From Lactobacillus kimbladii (GTDB taxonomy: Bacteria; Bacillota; Bacilli; Lactobacillales; Lactobacillaceae): a stretch of 64,000 nucleotides of DNA. The notes under the pieces were generated by a model, which saw only the letters and a list, made by a program, of their open reading frames with translations, was not told the origin of the DNA and made no database searches. The position numbers were made by a program, and so were the translations under genes. Shown piece by piece: positions 8,670-15,934 of the stretch (the first letter of the stretch is position 1; each line of letters begins with the position of its first letter). Where the stretch lies: contig NZ_SCMB01000001.1 in the NCBI RefSeq assembly GCF_014323605.1, positions 186,001 through 250,000 on the forward strand. The letters run 5' to 3'.

Positions 8670-9641
8670 TTAAAAATTTAAGGCAATGCTGGCAGCCGTC
8701 AGACCACCGCCAAAGCCACTTAAAATCAGTTTTTGATTGCGCTTAATGATGCCAGAATTAACTGCTTCATCCAGCAGTATTGGCACACTGGCAGCAGAAG
8801 TATTGCCATATTTGGCTATATTTTCCAAAAATTTTTCTTCCGGAATATTTAGATGCTTTGCTATTGCGGAAATAATGCGTCCATTTGCTTGATGGAGCAA
8901 AAACCACTGCACATCATCTTTTTTCCAGTTTGCTTTAACTAAAACCCGCCTAATCGAATTAGGTACTTCATGAGTAGCAAAGTCATAAACAGCTCTACCA
9001 TCCATCTCAAAGTATTTCTTGTGTTTTGCAATCTTATCCGAACTATACGGTGAACATAAAGGTTGGTACCCTGCGGTTAATTTTGCTCCCAATTCTCCAA
9101 AAGCTGCCAAATCTTCAGCAACTATTCCTTCTGCTTTAGAACTTTTTTCAACTAACACGCCACCACTGCCATCCCCAAAGAGAACAGCAGTTGAACGCTC
9201 TTGCCAATCTATCAACTTTGACAAAACTTCTGCTCCGATAACTAATCCTCGTTGATAGGATCCAGCTAGCAATTTATCTGCAATTGCCAAAGCATAAATA
9301 AAACCAGAACAAGCTGCATTAATATCAAATGCCAATGCTTTGCCAGCGTGCAGTTTCCCCTGCACAATTGCTGCAATTGAAGGTGTCAGATAATCAGGCG
9401 ACATAGTTGCCACAATAATAAAATCTAATTGTTCAGGCTTGAGATCAGCTTTTTGTAAAAGCTGTTGAGCAACAGTTAAAGCCAAATCCGAAGTCTGTTC
9501 ACCTTGAACTACATGTCTTTCTTTAATTCCTGTCCTTGAAGAGATCCATTCATCTGAGGTAGTCATTATCTGCGCTAAGTCATCATTGGTAATTACCTTA
9601 GAGGGAACGTAATGAGCAGTTTGACTAATTCTTAAGCTCAT
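8670..9641 (-). CDS. fabH: 3-oxoacyl-ACP synthase III
   Basis: Starts chain synthesis by condensing acetyl-CoA (or a branched primer) with malonyl-ACP. The 323-residue thiolase-fold protein has the Cys nucleophile in DINAACSGFIYAL (about residue 111), the HQANGRIISAIAKHL motif with the active-site His and the GNTSAASVPILL Asn loop. The ATG overlaps the fabT stop by one base, with GGAG inside the fabT end, so fabT and fabH are coupled. This is the typical first structural gene of the FabT-controlled operon. Confidence 0.96.
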   Translation of the reverse strand: MSLRISQTAHYVPSKVITNDDLAQIMTTSDEWISSRTGIKERHVVQGEQTSDLALTVAQQLLQKADLKPEQLDFIIVATMSPDYLTPSIAAIVQGKLHAGKALAFDINAACSGFIYALAIADKLLAGSYQRGLVIGAEVLSKLIDWQERSTAVLFGDGSGGVLVEKSSKAEGIVAEDLAAFGELGAKLTAGYQPLCSPYSSDKIAKHKKYFEMDGRAVYDFATHEVPNSIRRVLVKANWKKDDVQWFLLHQANGRIISAIAKHLNIPEEKFLENIAKYGNTSAASVPILLDEAVNSGIIKRNQKLILSGFGGGLTAASIALNF

Positions 9642-10108
9642 CAGTTAACGCTCCTTTTATAGTCAATTCGGGCCGGAAATTCAAGAAAAGCACGCAGGTT
9701 CAACAGAGCACGTTCAATAATTGCCACCTGTTCATTATCAAAGCCTGCAATAAACTTTTTTACCATATGGCGGTGAAATGAATCGTGCGCCCGATAAATT
9801 AAACGACCCCGACTAGTTAAGCCCAGTCGGATTATCCTCCTGTCATCTTCACCGTTTATTCGCATGACATAGCCCTTTCGCACCAAATTATTGACCATTG
9901 TTGACAGCGAACCTGCTGTTACCATCAATTCACTTGCTACTTGGGAACTGGTCTTGTGTTCATACATAGTTATCGCATCGATTGCATGTAATTCTCTTAG
10001 TGAAATGTCTTTAAATTCACTTTTTCGCAATTCACGTTCTTCGACTTTCATAATATCCGAATAAACTGTAGACAAAAGATTATTGATGCGTTTTAAACTT
10101 ATCTCCAA
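9641..10108 (-). CDS. fabT: MarR-family fatty acid regulator FabT (TTG start)
   Basis: Winged-helix repressor; in streptococci FabT, with acyl-ACP as corepressor, shuts down the fab operon when exogenous fatty acids are plentiful. The 155-residue protein has the MarR fold: helix KDISLRELHAIDAI, the recognition region SSQVASELMVTAGSLSTMVNNLVRKGYV and the wing NGEDDRRIIRLGLTSRGR. Start choice: ATG (10114) and GTG (10117) exist but overlap the GAGGTG, whereas TTG at 10108 sits 6 nt after it and gives MEISLKRINNLL, which lines up with FabT N-termini as I remember them. First gene of the operon, one-base overlap with fabH. Confidence 0.9.
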   Translation of the reverse strand: MEISLKRINNLLSTVYSDIMKVEERELRKSEFKDISLRELHAIDAITMYEHKTSSQVASELMVTAGSLSTMVNNLVRKGYVMRINGEDDRRIIRLGLTSRGRLIYRAHDSFHRHMVKKFIAGFDNEQVAIIERALLNLRAFLEFPARIDYKRSVN

Positions 10109-10277
10109 TAGCATCACCTCTTACTCAACTATATAAACTGTACTAATAAACTCTTGATACTAATTTATAAATATATATAAAGCTATAATTTAAATTTTTA
10201 TTTCAAATAATCTCGCTTTATACCAACATTTAGCATCTCCTTTAAATACTTTTATATTCAAAATAAATTATTAGAGT

Positions 10278-10309
10278 ATGATATGGTATTATTTACTAAA
10301 TGTCAAACT
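10278..10309 (-). promoter_or_regulatory. Promoter of the fab operon with an overlapping FabT half-site
   Basis: On the minus strand TTGACA (10306-10301) and TATCAT (10283-10278) are 17 bp apart, a near-consensus sigma-A promoter, about 160 nt upstream of fabT. AGTTTGA, one arm of the FabT operator, overlaps the -35 box (10309-10303); the second arm is not conserved, so this would be a weak or half operator. Seen directly; binding is inferred. Confidence 0.6.
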
Positions 10310-10377
10310 CCTTTTTGCAATATTAGTTTATTTGCGTTATCAAGGCAAGTATTTTTTAAAAAACTCTAAAAACAAAT

Positions 10378-10394
10378 AGTTTGAATATCAAAGT
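10378..10394. promoter_or_regulatory. FabT-like operator upstream of birA
   Basis: AGTTTGA-ATA-TCAAAGT is a 7+3+7 inverted repeat with one imperfect position. It matches the FabT box described for streptococci (AGTTTGA-N3-TCAAACT or a close variant, quoted from memory). It lies 40 bp upstream of birA and contains a possible -35 (TTGAAT), so bound repressor would block birA transcription. No good -10 was found at the right distance, so the promoter itself is uncertain. Confidence 0.55.
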
Positions 10395-10433
10395 ATTTTT
10401 ACAAATTTAATTGGGTATAAGGATAGATTATTA

Positions 10434-11198
10434 ATGAATAGTTCAAAAAAACAAGAATATCTCAAAATATTGTTGAACAAATTTCAACTAGAAATTAATT
10501 GGTGGGAAAGCATCGATTCCACAAACTTGTATGCAAAACAAAAACTAGCTGCTAAGGGATATTCAGGTCCCGTGCTATACGGAAGTGATGAGCAAACTTC
10601 CGGCTATGGTAAACAAAGTCGGCACTTTATTTCACAAAAAGGAGGTATTTATCTATCACTAGTTATCGAAGTGCCGCAATTGAACTGGCAGAATCAAGGA
10701 TTATTAACTACAGGTATTGCATGGCAACTGTATTTGGCTATTAAAGAGGTATTTCATCTAGATACTCAATTCAAATGGGTGAATGATCTGCTTTTTAAAG
10801 GTAAAAAAATAGCTGGTATTTTGGTTGAAGTATCACAGCCCCAAGTTGCCATTATTGGGATTGGCTGCAATCTTTACCAGGATCATTTGCATAATGAATT
10901 AAAAACAGCTGGCAACTTACTAACAAAAATCCCTAGTGAAAAGCAAATTTGTCAATTTATCGCACAAATTACAGAAAATTTATTAGAATTTATTCCTCAT
11001 TTTGATCAAAGCAATTTTTTACCTAAATACAAAAAGAAGCTGGCACTAATGAATCATGAGGTAGTATTGCGAGTGGGCAAACAAATAATACAAGGAAAGG
11101 TGACAGACTTAACGCAACAGGCAAATTTAGTTTTAGAAACTGAAACAGGTTTAAAAAGTTTTAATGCTGGCGAGGTCACGAAAGTAAGAAATTTTTAG
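10434..11198 (+). CDS. birA: Biotin--[acetyl-CoA-carboxylase] ligase (monofunctional)
   Basis: Joins biotin to the acceptor lysine of AccB through biotinyl-AMP. The 254-residue protein has the ligase core: ESIDSTNLYAKQ, the adenylate loop TSGYGKQSRHFISQKGGIYLS (about residues 56-76; the usual GRGRxGR is relaxed to GYGKQSR), the KWVNDLLFKGKKIAGILVE motif and GIGCNL, then a C-terminal SH3-like domain. There is no N-terminal DNA-binding domain, so it is a class I enzyme and not the biotin-operon repressor. It is divergent from the fab operon that encodes its substrate, with a FabT-like box in front. RBS GGATA is modest. Confidence 0.92.
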   Translation: MNSSKKQEYLKILLNKFQLEINWWESIDSTNLYAKQKLAAKGYSGPVLYGSDEQTSGYGKQSRHFISQKGGIYLSLVIEVPQLNWQNQGLLTTGIAWQLYLAIKEVFHLDTQFKWVNDLLFKGKKIAGILVEVSQPQVAIIGIGCNLYQDHLHNELKTAGNLLTKIPSEKQICQFIAQITENLLEFIPHFDQSNFLPKYKKKLALMNHEVVLRVGKQIIQGKVTDLTQQANLVLETETGLKSFNAGEVTKVRNF

Positions 11199-11206
11199 CA
11201 AACAAA

Positions 11207-11230
11207 AAAGACGAAACCTCTTCGTCTTTT
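11207..11230 (+). terminator. Terminator of birA
   Basis: AAAGACGAA/TTCGTCTTT hairpin with a 5-base loop (ACCTC) ending in a T run, 9 bp after the birA stop. Confidence 0.85.
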
Positions 11231-11320
11231 AAAAATGTATATTGCCTTAAACAGTTATAGCCTTTAGTATAACAAACACACTTGCAAATAATGCATTTTA
11301 CAGGTGCGTTTGAAAATCTA

Positions 11321-13144
11321 TTACTTTCTCTCTGCCTTATTTAAAGAATCTTTGAAAGCTTCTTTTATTGCTCTGCTGGTTTCTGATGCTCCAGAAACAG
11401 CGTCGACATCGTAGGTGTTTTGCTCAACCATTTTTTGAGGTAACTCTTTAACCGCTTTTGAGCCGTAGTCATCACTTTCAGTTTGCTTCAAAATTTCGAC
11501 ATCCGCAATCTTGCCTGATTCATCCAAGGTGGTTCTGACAACCACGCCATCACCCATGCCTTGATTACTATATCCTAAATATTGATTAGGGCCAACTTTG
11601 AATTTTTGAGCGCCTTCATCACTTGAAGCAACAAAATTATCATTAATTGGTGCACTATTTAGATCCGCTGTACCGATTCTAGACATATCCTGTTTAGCAA
11701 CAGCAGCATTTTCTCCAGCGATTTTACCAGAAATTAAACAATCTGCAATATTACCACCAGTAGTATATTTATTAACAAATGGTGAACCTAATTCTCCTGC
11801 TTCAAATAAATGTGGGATTGGAGTCCCATTTGGATCTAGTACTTGAGCATGACCGTCACGCCGGCCGCCACCTTGAGTATTAAGCATATTTTGTCTCAAG
11901 GCAATTGCATAAAATGGCCCATTTTGACTAAACGCACGCAGAGTAGCAGGATCGCGGTGATAAGCATAGTCTTTTCCTTGTTGCGCCATAAAATTGAACT
12001 CTGAAATTGTTTGAGACAAAACTTCTGGATCCTTGCCAATTGCTGAAGCCAAATCAGCAATTGAATTAGCCTTAATAATATTATCCAAGAAATGAGGCAC
12101 TTTAAGACCATCATCTGGTTCATTTAGAAGTTCTTCATATTTTTCCTGGTCAAAAATCATATACGGATGGTTTTGATTCAACGGCACTACCCAATCACCA
12201 TGATTATAAATATGACCATGTCGATTTAGTTCTGCTTCATTGAAGTAACGACTACCATCTTCACCAACAACGATTGCACTACCTTTTGCTATTTCTAACC
12301 AAAAAACATTTAGAGCATATGTCGAACGAATGCCTTCTTTTTGCCTTGGTGAAAGGCCATGAAATTGACCAAGTGATTCAAATGACCGCATATTCCACAA
12401 CTGCGCATTTACTTCTTCCAACATTTTAATGCCATCACCCTTATTGTACAGAGAACCAATTGGTGACAAATAAGAAGACTGTAAAAACGTCTGGATCATT
12501 CCCTTATTATTTTCAAAACCACCGACAGCCAAAACTACGCCGTTATTTGCTTTAATGTTGCGTAAGACATGATCTCGTTCAATTTGAGCACCTAAAACAA
12601 TTTTTGAACCACCATCTTGGATCAAATGTTTAGCTGGACTACTGTACCAAACAGTAATTTTTTCTGAACGATCTAGTACTTTTTGGCGTAAAAGTTTCCA
12701 CAAAGCAGCATCACTTGTGCCATTATGAACTAAGTAATCAACATAAGGCAATTCAGGATATTCGGTCACATATTTGGTCGAAGGAGTCCCAGCCAGCAAT
12801 TTCTTCATGCTAACTGGTTTAACACCTAAATATTTTTCAAAATATTCACTCATATTAGCCATTCCTTCAATTAAATTGATGAATGGTTCTTTGTCTGGCT
12901 TCAAAGGTGCCGCCAAATTTTCATGGTACTTTTTTAAAGCTTCATAATCTGTACCAGCCCCCACCATTTGGCCAGCATAGCGTGTATTACCACCCTCATG
13001 ACCTTCTGGCGCACTGTGGTCGACTAATAAAACTTTAGCACCACTGTCTGCCGCAAACCTGGCAGATGTGGCACCAGCTCCACCAAAACTTAAAACTATC
13101 ACATCATAAACAGCATCCCATTTAAAATTGTGTTCATTATTCAT
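11321..13144 (-). CDS. FAD-dependent fumarate-reductase-like flavoprotein with C-terminal FMN-binding domain
   Basis: A 607-residue soluble flavoprotein without signal peptide. The N-terminus YDVIVLSFGGAGATSARFAA is the FAD-binding Rossmann loop, followed by EGGNTRYAGQM. The FAD-capping part has GEDGSRYFNEAE, and YHRDPATLRAFSQNGPFYAI keeps the arginine position used as proton donor in flavocytochrome c fumarate reductases. The C-terminal about 90 residues form an FMN_bind domain with DAVSGASETS, the place where flavin is attached in this family. The residues that bind fumarate in the Shewanella enzyme do not appear conserved (LNTQGGGRR where HHTMGG is expected; VNKYTTGGNI where the second arginine lies), so I do not assign fumarate. 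Cytosolic electron-sink reduction of another unsaturated acid is likely. Start has TGGAGT 7 nt upstream. It lies downstream of the peptide/Rgg genes. Confidence 0.85.
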   Translation of the reverse strand: MNNEHNFKWDAVYDVIVLSFGGAGATSARFAADSGAKVLLVDHSAPEGHEGGNTRYAGQMVGAGTDYEALKKYHENLAAPLKPDKEPFINLIEGMANMSEYFEKYLGVKPVSMKKLLAGTPSTKYVTEYPELPYVDYLVHNGTSDAALWKLLRQKVLDRSEKITVWYSSPAKHLIQDGGSKIVLGAQIERDHVLRNIKANNGVVLAVGGFENNKGMIQTFLQSSYLSPIGSLYNKGDGIKMLEEVNAQLWNMRSFESLGQFHGLSPRQKEGIRSTYALNVFWLEIAKGSAIVVGEDGSRYFNEAELNRHGHIYNHGDWVVPLNQNHPYMIFDQEKYEELLNEPDDGLKVPHFLDNIIKANSIADLASAIGKDPEVLSQTISEFNFMAQQGKDYAYHRDPATLRAFSQNGPFYAIALRQNMLNTQGGGRRDGHAQVLDPNGTPIPHLFEAGELGSPFVNKYTTGGNIADCLISGKIAGENAAVAKQDMSRIGTADLNSAPINDNFVASSDEGAQKFKVGPNQYLGYSNQGMGDGVVVRTTLDESGKIADVEILKQTESDDYGSKAVKELPQKMVEQNTYDVDAVSGASETSRAIKEAFKDSLNKAERK

Positions 13145-13279
13145 TACTAAGACTCCATATAAAAGTCTCTGATATAGACAACTTAATTATAATTCTAAAT
13201 TCAGATATTGTGAGTAAGGTAACTAAATAATTAAGAAAAGTTATTAAACGTACTTAATTTTATTTCACAAAATAGTGTA

Positions 13280-13323
13280 CACAAAAAAGCTAATCTCACC
13301 CAAACTGTAGCAAAATTAGCTTT
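13280..13323 (-). terminator. Terminator between the peptide gene and the flavoprotein gene
   Basis: AAAGCTAAT (13286-13294) pairs with ATTAGCTTT (13315-13323) around a 20-base loop; on the minus strand the hairpin is followed by TTTTTT. It would end the peptide transcript before the flavoprotein gene. Confidence 0.65.
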
Positions 13324-13345
13324 CAAAATTATTTATTTTTATCCG

Positions 13346-13390
13346 TTACGGATCCGGCATTATTATAATTAATCCTCTTAAAAGATTCAT
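13346..13390 (-). CDS. Short hydrophobic peptide (candidate Rgg pheromone precursor)
   Basis: A 14-codon gene encoding MNLLRGLIIIMPDP, stop TAA. The coding case rests on GGGAGGG ending 6 nt before the ATG, the strongest Shine-Dalgarno in the neighbourhood, its own promoter, and a terminator 23 bp after the stop. The product has a basic residue then a run of Leu/Ile and ends in an acidic/Pro tail, similar in kind to the SHP pheromones of streptococcal Rgg systems (usually 20-23 residues, processed to an 8-9 residue C-terminal peptide imported by Opp/Ami). It is shorter than known SHPs and I do not recognise the sequence. It lies directly downstream of an Rgg-type regulator on the same strand. 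Too short for gene callers. Function is inferred from context. Confidence 0.6.
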   Translation of the reverse strand: MNLLRGLIIIMPDP

Positions 13391-13437
13391 GATCTTCCCT
13401 CCCTTCAAATTTCTCACTAATTTATTTTTAAATCCAT

Positions 13438-13483
13438 TTTATAACATATGCATCTGCAAGTATTTAAGTTTTCATATTTGAAA
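13438..13483 (-). promoter_or_regulatory. Peptide-gene promoter with palindromic activator site
   Basis: On the minus strand an extended -10 (TATAAA preceded by TGT) lies at 13443-13438 without a good -35. Upstream, TTTCA-TATT-TGAAA (13470-13483) is a perfect 14-bp palindrome apart from its asymmetric 4-bp centre, centred about 46 bp before the expected transcription start. Rgg activators typically bind a palindrome just upstream of a poor -35, so the geometry fits. It sits immediately after the rgg stop codon. Confidence 0.55.
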
Positions 13484-13489
13484 TATTTT

Positions 13490-14314
13490 TTACATTCTTT
13501 TGACTATTGATTTATAGCCAGATTCATATAAAACTTCTTTGATATTTTCACCTTTTTCCTTATTTCCACCAATTAACTCTGCAAAATAAAGTCCCAAAAT
13601 TTTAGAAAAGGCCAGCTCTATATTGTTAGGCATCTGTTTTATATAATTTAGAGGCTCTTTACATAAATCAAATTTATTTTTCTTAAAGCACCAATCTACA
13701 TAATTAATAAGTAAAACACTTAAAGCAACTTCAATTTTTTTATCTAGTTTATTTATATTTTGATAACGTCTTATAATATTTTTAACAAAAAAAGTAGCTT
13801 CATCTACGCTGTATACCTGCATTAAGTTGGCAATAAGTATAATTCTATAATATTCTTCATCACTATAGCTTTCTTTAAAAATTAAATTTCTAATACTATT
13901 TTTTTGGTCACTAGTTAATTTTTTTAAACCTGATTTATCCTGAGTTTTGACAATTAGCTTAGCAAGCATAATCGAAAATTTAACAAACGGAGTTTGTGGG
14001 TTAATTTTTTCAAAATCTTTAATAATTTTTGTCATTTCATAATTATTTTCTGTGTAAGCTACTTTCATGAATTTGTTTATCAGAATAATCAACTTTTTCT
14101 TACTTTCTTTTTTATTTTCATAGTCATTGAAAAAATCTTTCGGATCAACATCATGTTTTTGCAAAATTTTTAGAAAGTCATTTGTCCCGATATCATTTAG
14201 GCCTCGTTCTACTTTAGAATAAAATGAAACAGAAATGACGTCAGCTGCCATTTCTGTTTGCGTCAATCCTAACTCTTGGCGTAAACTTTTTAGTTTTTTG
14301 CCTATATAGTTCAT
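13490..14314 (-). CDS. Rgg-type transcriptional regulator
   Basis: A 274-residue cytosolic protein. Residues 1-60 are a lambda-repressor-like helix-turn-helix (GKKLKSLRQELGLTQTEMAADVISVSFYSKVERGLNDI), the form typical of Rgg/GadR/MutR proteins, followed by about 210 residues of predicted helical repeats (for example ESYSDEEYYRIILIANLMQVY and IEVALSVLLINYVDWCF), the peptide-binding part of the RRNPP fold. Length matches Rgg (280-290). Rgg proteins bind imported short hydrophobic peptides and activate the neighbouring peptide gene and targets. Start at 14314 follows AGGTGATTAA. AT content and weak hydrophobic codon choice are unlike the fab genes, which hints at transfer. A stand-alone XRE regulator with no peptide is the alternative. 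Confidence 0.8.
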   Translation of the reverse strand: MNYIGKKLKSLRQELGLTQTEMAADVISVSFYSKVERGLNDIGTNDFLKILQKHDVDPKDFFNDYENKKESKKKLIILINKFMKVAYTENNYEMTKIIKDFEKINPQTPFVKFSIMLAKLIVKTQDKSGLKKLTSDQKNSIRNLIFKESYSDEEYYRIILIANLMQVYSVDEATFFVKNIIRRYQNINKLDKKIEVALSVLLINYVDWCFKKNKFDLCKEPLNYIKQMPNNIELAFSKILGLYFAELIGGNKEKGENIKEVLYESGYKSIVKRM

Positions 14315-14347
14315 TTAATCACCTATCTCTTTATTGTTATTTATGCC

Positions 14348-14383
14348 ATTATAATTATGAGCACATTTGCCAAAACTGGCAAA
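14348..14383 (-). promoter_or_regulatory. Promoter of the Rgg-type gene with palindromic operator
   Basis: TATAAT lies at 14353-14348 on the minus strand. TTTGCCA-AAAC-TGGCAAA (14366-14383), a perfect 7-bp inverted repeat with a 4-bp centre, covers the position of the -35 box. A protein bound there should repress. The sequence differs from the palindrome in front of the peptide gene, so a different regulator or a second binding mode is implied. Confidence 0.5.
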
Positions 14384-14428
14384 ACTTATTATTTAATTTT
14401 AATAAAAAAAAGCAAAAGAACAATGATA

Positions 14429-14458
14429 TTAAACTAAAACTCTTAAGTTTGCTATAAT
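14429..14458 (+). promoter_or_regulatory. Promoter of the HD-domain gene
   Basis: TATAAT at 14453-14458 with TTAAAC at 14429-14434, spacing 18 bp, 46 bp before the HD-domain gene. The -35 matches only partly. Confidence 0.45.
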
Positions 14459-14504
14459 TAAGTAAGTAATATCAAATTAATTCAGCTATCTTAGAAGGTT
14501 TCAT

Positions 14505-15863
14505 ATGCCAAATTTTCATAACATTAAACTTAAAAAAGAAGTAGTTTTAAGAGATCCAGTTCACGAGTACATCCACATTGAAGACAAAGTTATACTTGAT
14601 ATCCTGAAAACCCAGGATTTTCAAAGAATGCGCAGAATTAAGCAACTTGGTCCCATTGCATATGTTTTCCCTGGTGCAACACACACACGTTTTGAACATA
14701 ATCTGGGCGTTTATGAATTAACTCGCAGAATTTGCAATATTTTTGCAAAAAAATATCCATCACACAGGCCTGGTGATGGTCTATGGGACGATAATAACAG
14801 ATTATTAGTCGAATGTGCTGCACTTCTCCATGATATTGGACATGGACCGTATTCACATACTTTCGAACATCTTTTTGATACAAACCATGAAAAAATTGGT
14901 CAAAAGATTATCACTGACTCAAACACAGAAATTAATCAAGTCCTGCGGACAGTTTCACCAAATTTTCCAGGTCTTGTAGCCAGCGTTATTGCTAAAACTT
15001 ACCCTAACCCACAAGTAGTCAAAATGATTTCTAGTCAAGCAGATGCCGATAGAATGGACTACTTGCAACGCGATGCTTACTTCACTGGAGTTACTTATGG
15101 AAAGTTCGATTTATCTAGAATTTTGCAAGAAATTCGCCCATATAGTGAGGGAATTTGCTTTACAATGGCGGGAATGCATGCTGTTGAAGATTATATTGTT
15201 TCTCGTTATCAAATGTATCAACAGGTTTATTTCCACAGAGTCGGTCGTTCGATGGAAGTTATTTTACAGCATTTGCTTGAAAGAGCCAAAATCATTTACA
15301 AACAAGGGAATTTGCCAGTTACTCCTAGTTTAGCAAAATTTCTGGCTAATGACTGGACGCTTGATGATTACTTGGAGCTAGATGATGGCGTAATGGAAAC
15401 TAATTTTTCAATGTGGACAAAAGCCAGCGATCCAATTCTATCTGATTTAACTAGGCGCTATCTCTTCAGAAAACCTTTAGCCAGTGTTTGTATCAATCCA
15501 GAAACCAAAAATCTGCTGCCAAAATTAAAAGATTTAATCAAACAGGCTGGTTTTGATCCAAATTATTACACCGATACCAATTCAGCTTTTGATGAACCTT
15601 ATGATGCTTATAAACCGACTGGTAAAAATGCTAACAGTCAAATTGAAATTATGCAAGACGATGGGCAATTAATCGAATTATCACATTTGAGTCCTCTTGT
15701 ACGTTCATTGAATGGTACATTGCAAGGTGATGAACGCTTCTTCTTTCCTAAAATCATGATGTCAAATAGCGATGAACCCCAAATTTTTGATCCGTTATAC
15801 CAAAAATTTCAGCGTTACATTAAAAATGGCACTTTGCGATACTTGAGAAAACAAAAGTCGTAA
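14505..15863 (+). CDS. HD-domain phosphohydrolase (dGTPase-like, YwfO family)
   Basis: A 452-residue cytosolic metal-dependent hydrolase. The first metal-binding His lies in THTRFEHNLGVYELT (about residues 59-73), the HD pair in ALLHDIGHGPYSHTFEH (H109-D110), and the last ligand in SQADADRMDYLQRDAYFTG. The arrangement is that of the SpoT/dGTPase branch of HD proteins; Firmicute homologues such as B. subtilis YwfO and E. faecalis EF1143 hydrolyse dNTPs to deoxynucleoside and triphosphate. A dNTP-pool or housecleaning role is therefore likely, but the substrate is not decided by sequence. Start has AGAAGG upstream. The last codons form one arm of a long hairpin. Confidence 0.88.
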   Translation: MPNFHNIKLKKEVVLRDPVHEYIHIEDKVILDILKTQDFQRMRRIKQLGPIAYVFPGATHTRFEHNLGVYELTRRICNIFAKKYPSHRPGDGLWDDNNRLLVECAALLHDIGHGPYSHTFEHLFDTNHEKIGQKIITDSNTEINQVLRTVSPNFPGLVASVIAKTYPNPQVVKMISSQADADRMDYLQRDAYFTGVTYGKFDLSRILQEIRPYSEGICFTMAGMHAVEDYIVSRYQMYQQVYFHRVGRSMEVILQHLLERAKIIYKQGNLPVTPSLAKFLANDWTLDDYLELDDGVMETNFSMWTKASDPILSDLTRRYLFRKPLASVCINPETKNLLPKLKDLIKQAGFDPNYYTDTNSAFDEPYDAYKPTGKNANSQIEIMQDDGQLIELSHLSPLVRSLNGTLQGDERFFFPKIMMSNSDEPQIFDPLYQKFQRYIKNGTLRYLRKQKS

Positions 15864-15906
15864 AAGCAGCTGAATCGCTGATTCAGCTGCTTTTACGACT
15901 TTTGTT
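15850..15906. terminator. 57-nt perfect hairpin overlapping the end of the HD gene
   Basis: A 27-bp perfect inverted repeat (15850-15876 and 15880-15906) with a 3-base GCT loop. The left arm contains the last four codons and the TAA stop of the HD gene. It has A- and T-rich ends, so it can terminate transcripts from both strands (HD gene and ABC operon are convergent). The stem is about twice the usual terminator length. Confidence 0.8.
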
Positions 15907-15934
15907 ATGATTTAAGTTAAAAGTATAATTCTTT

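Noticed and set aside
13230-13280. Rex-like site (TTGTGAAAT...) upstream of the flavoprotein gene
   Set aside because: Only one half-site matches; the second arm TTCACAA is absent at the needed spacing.
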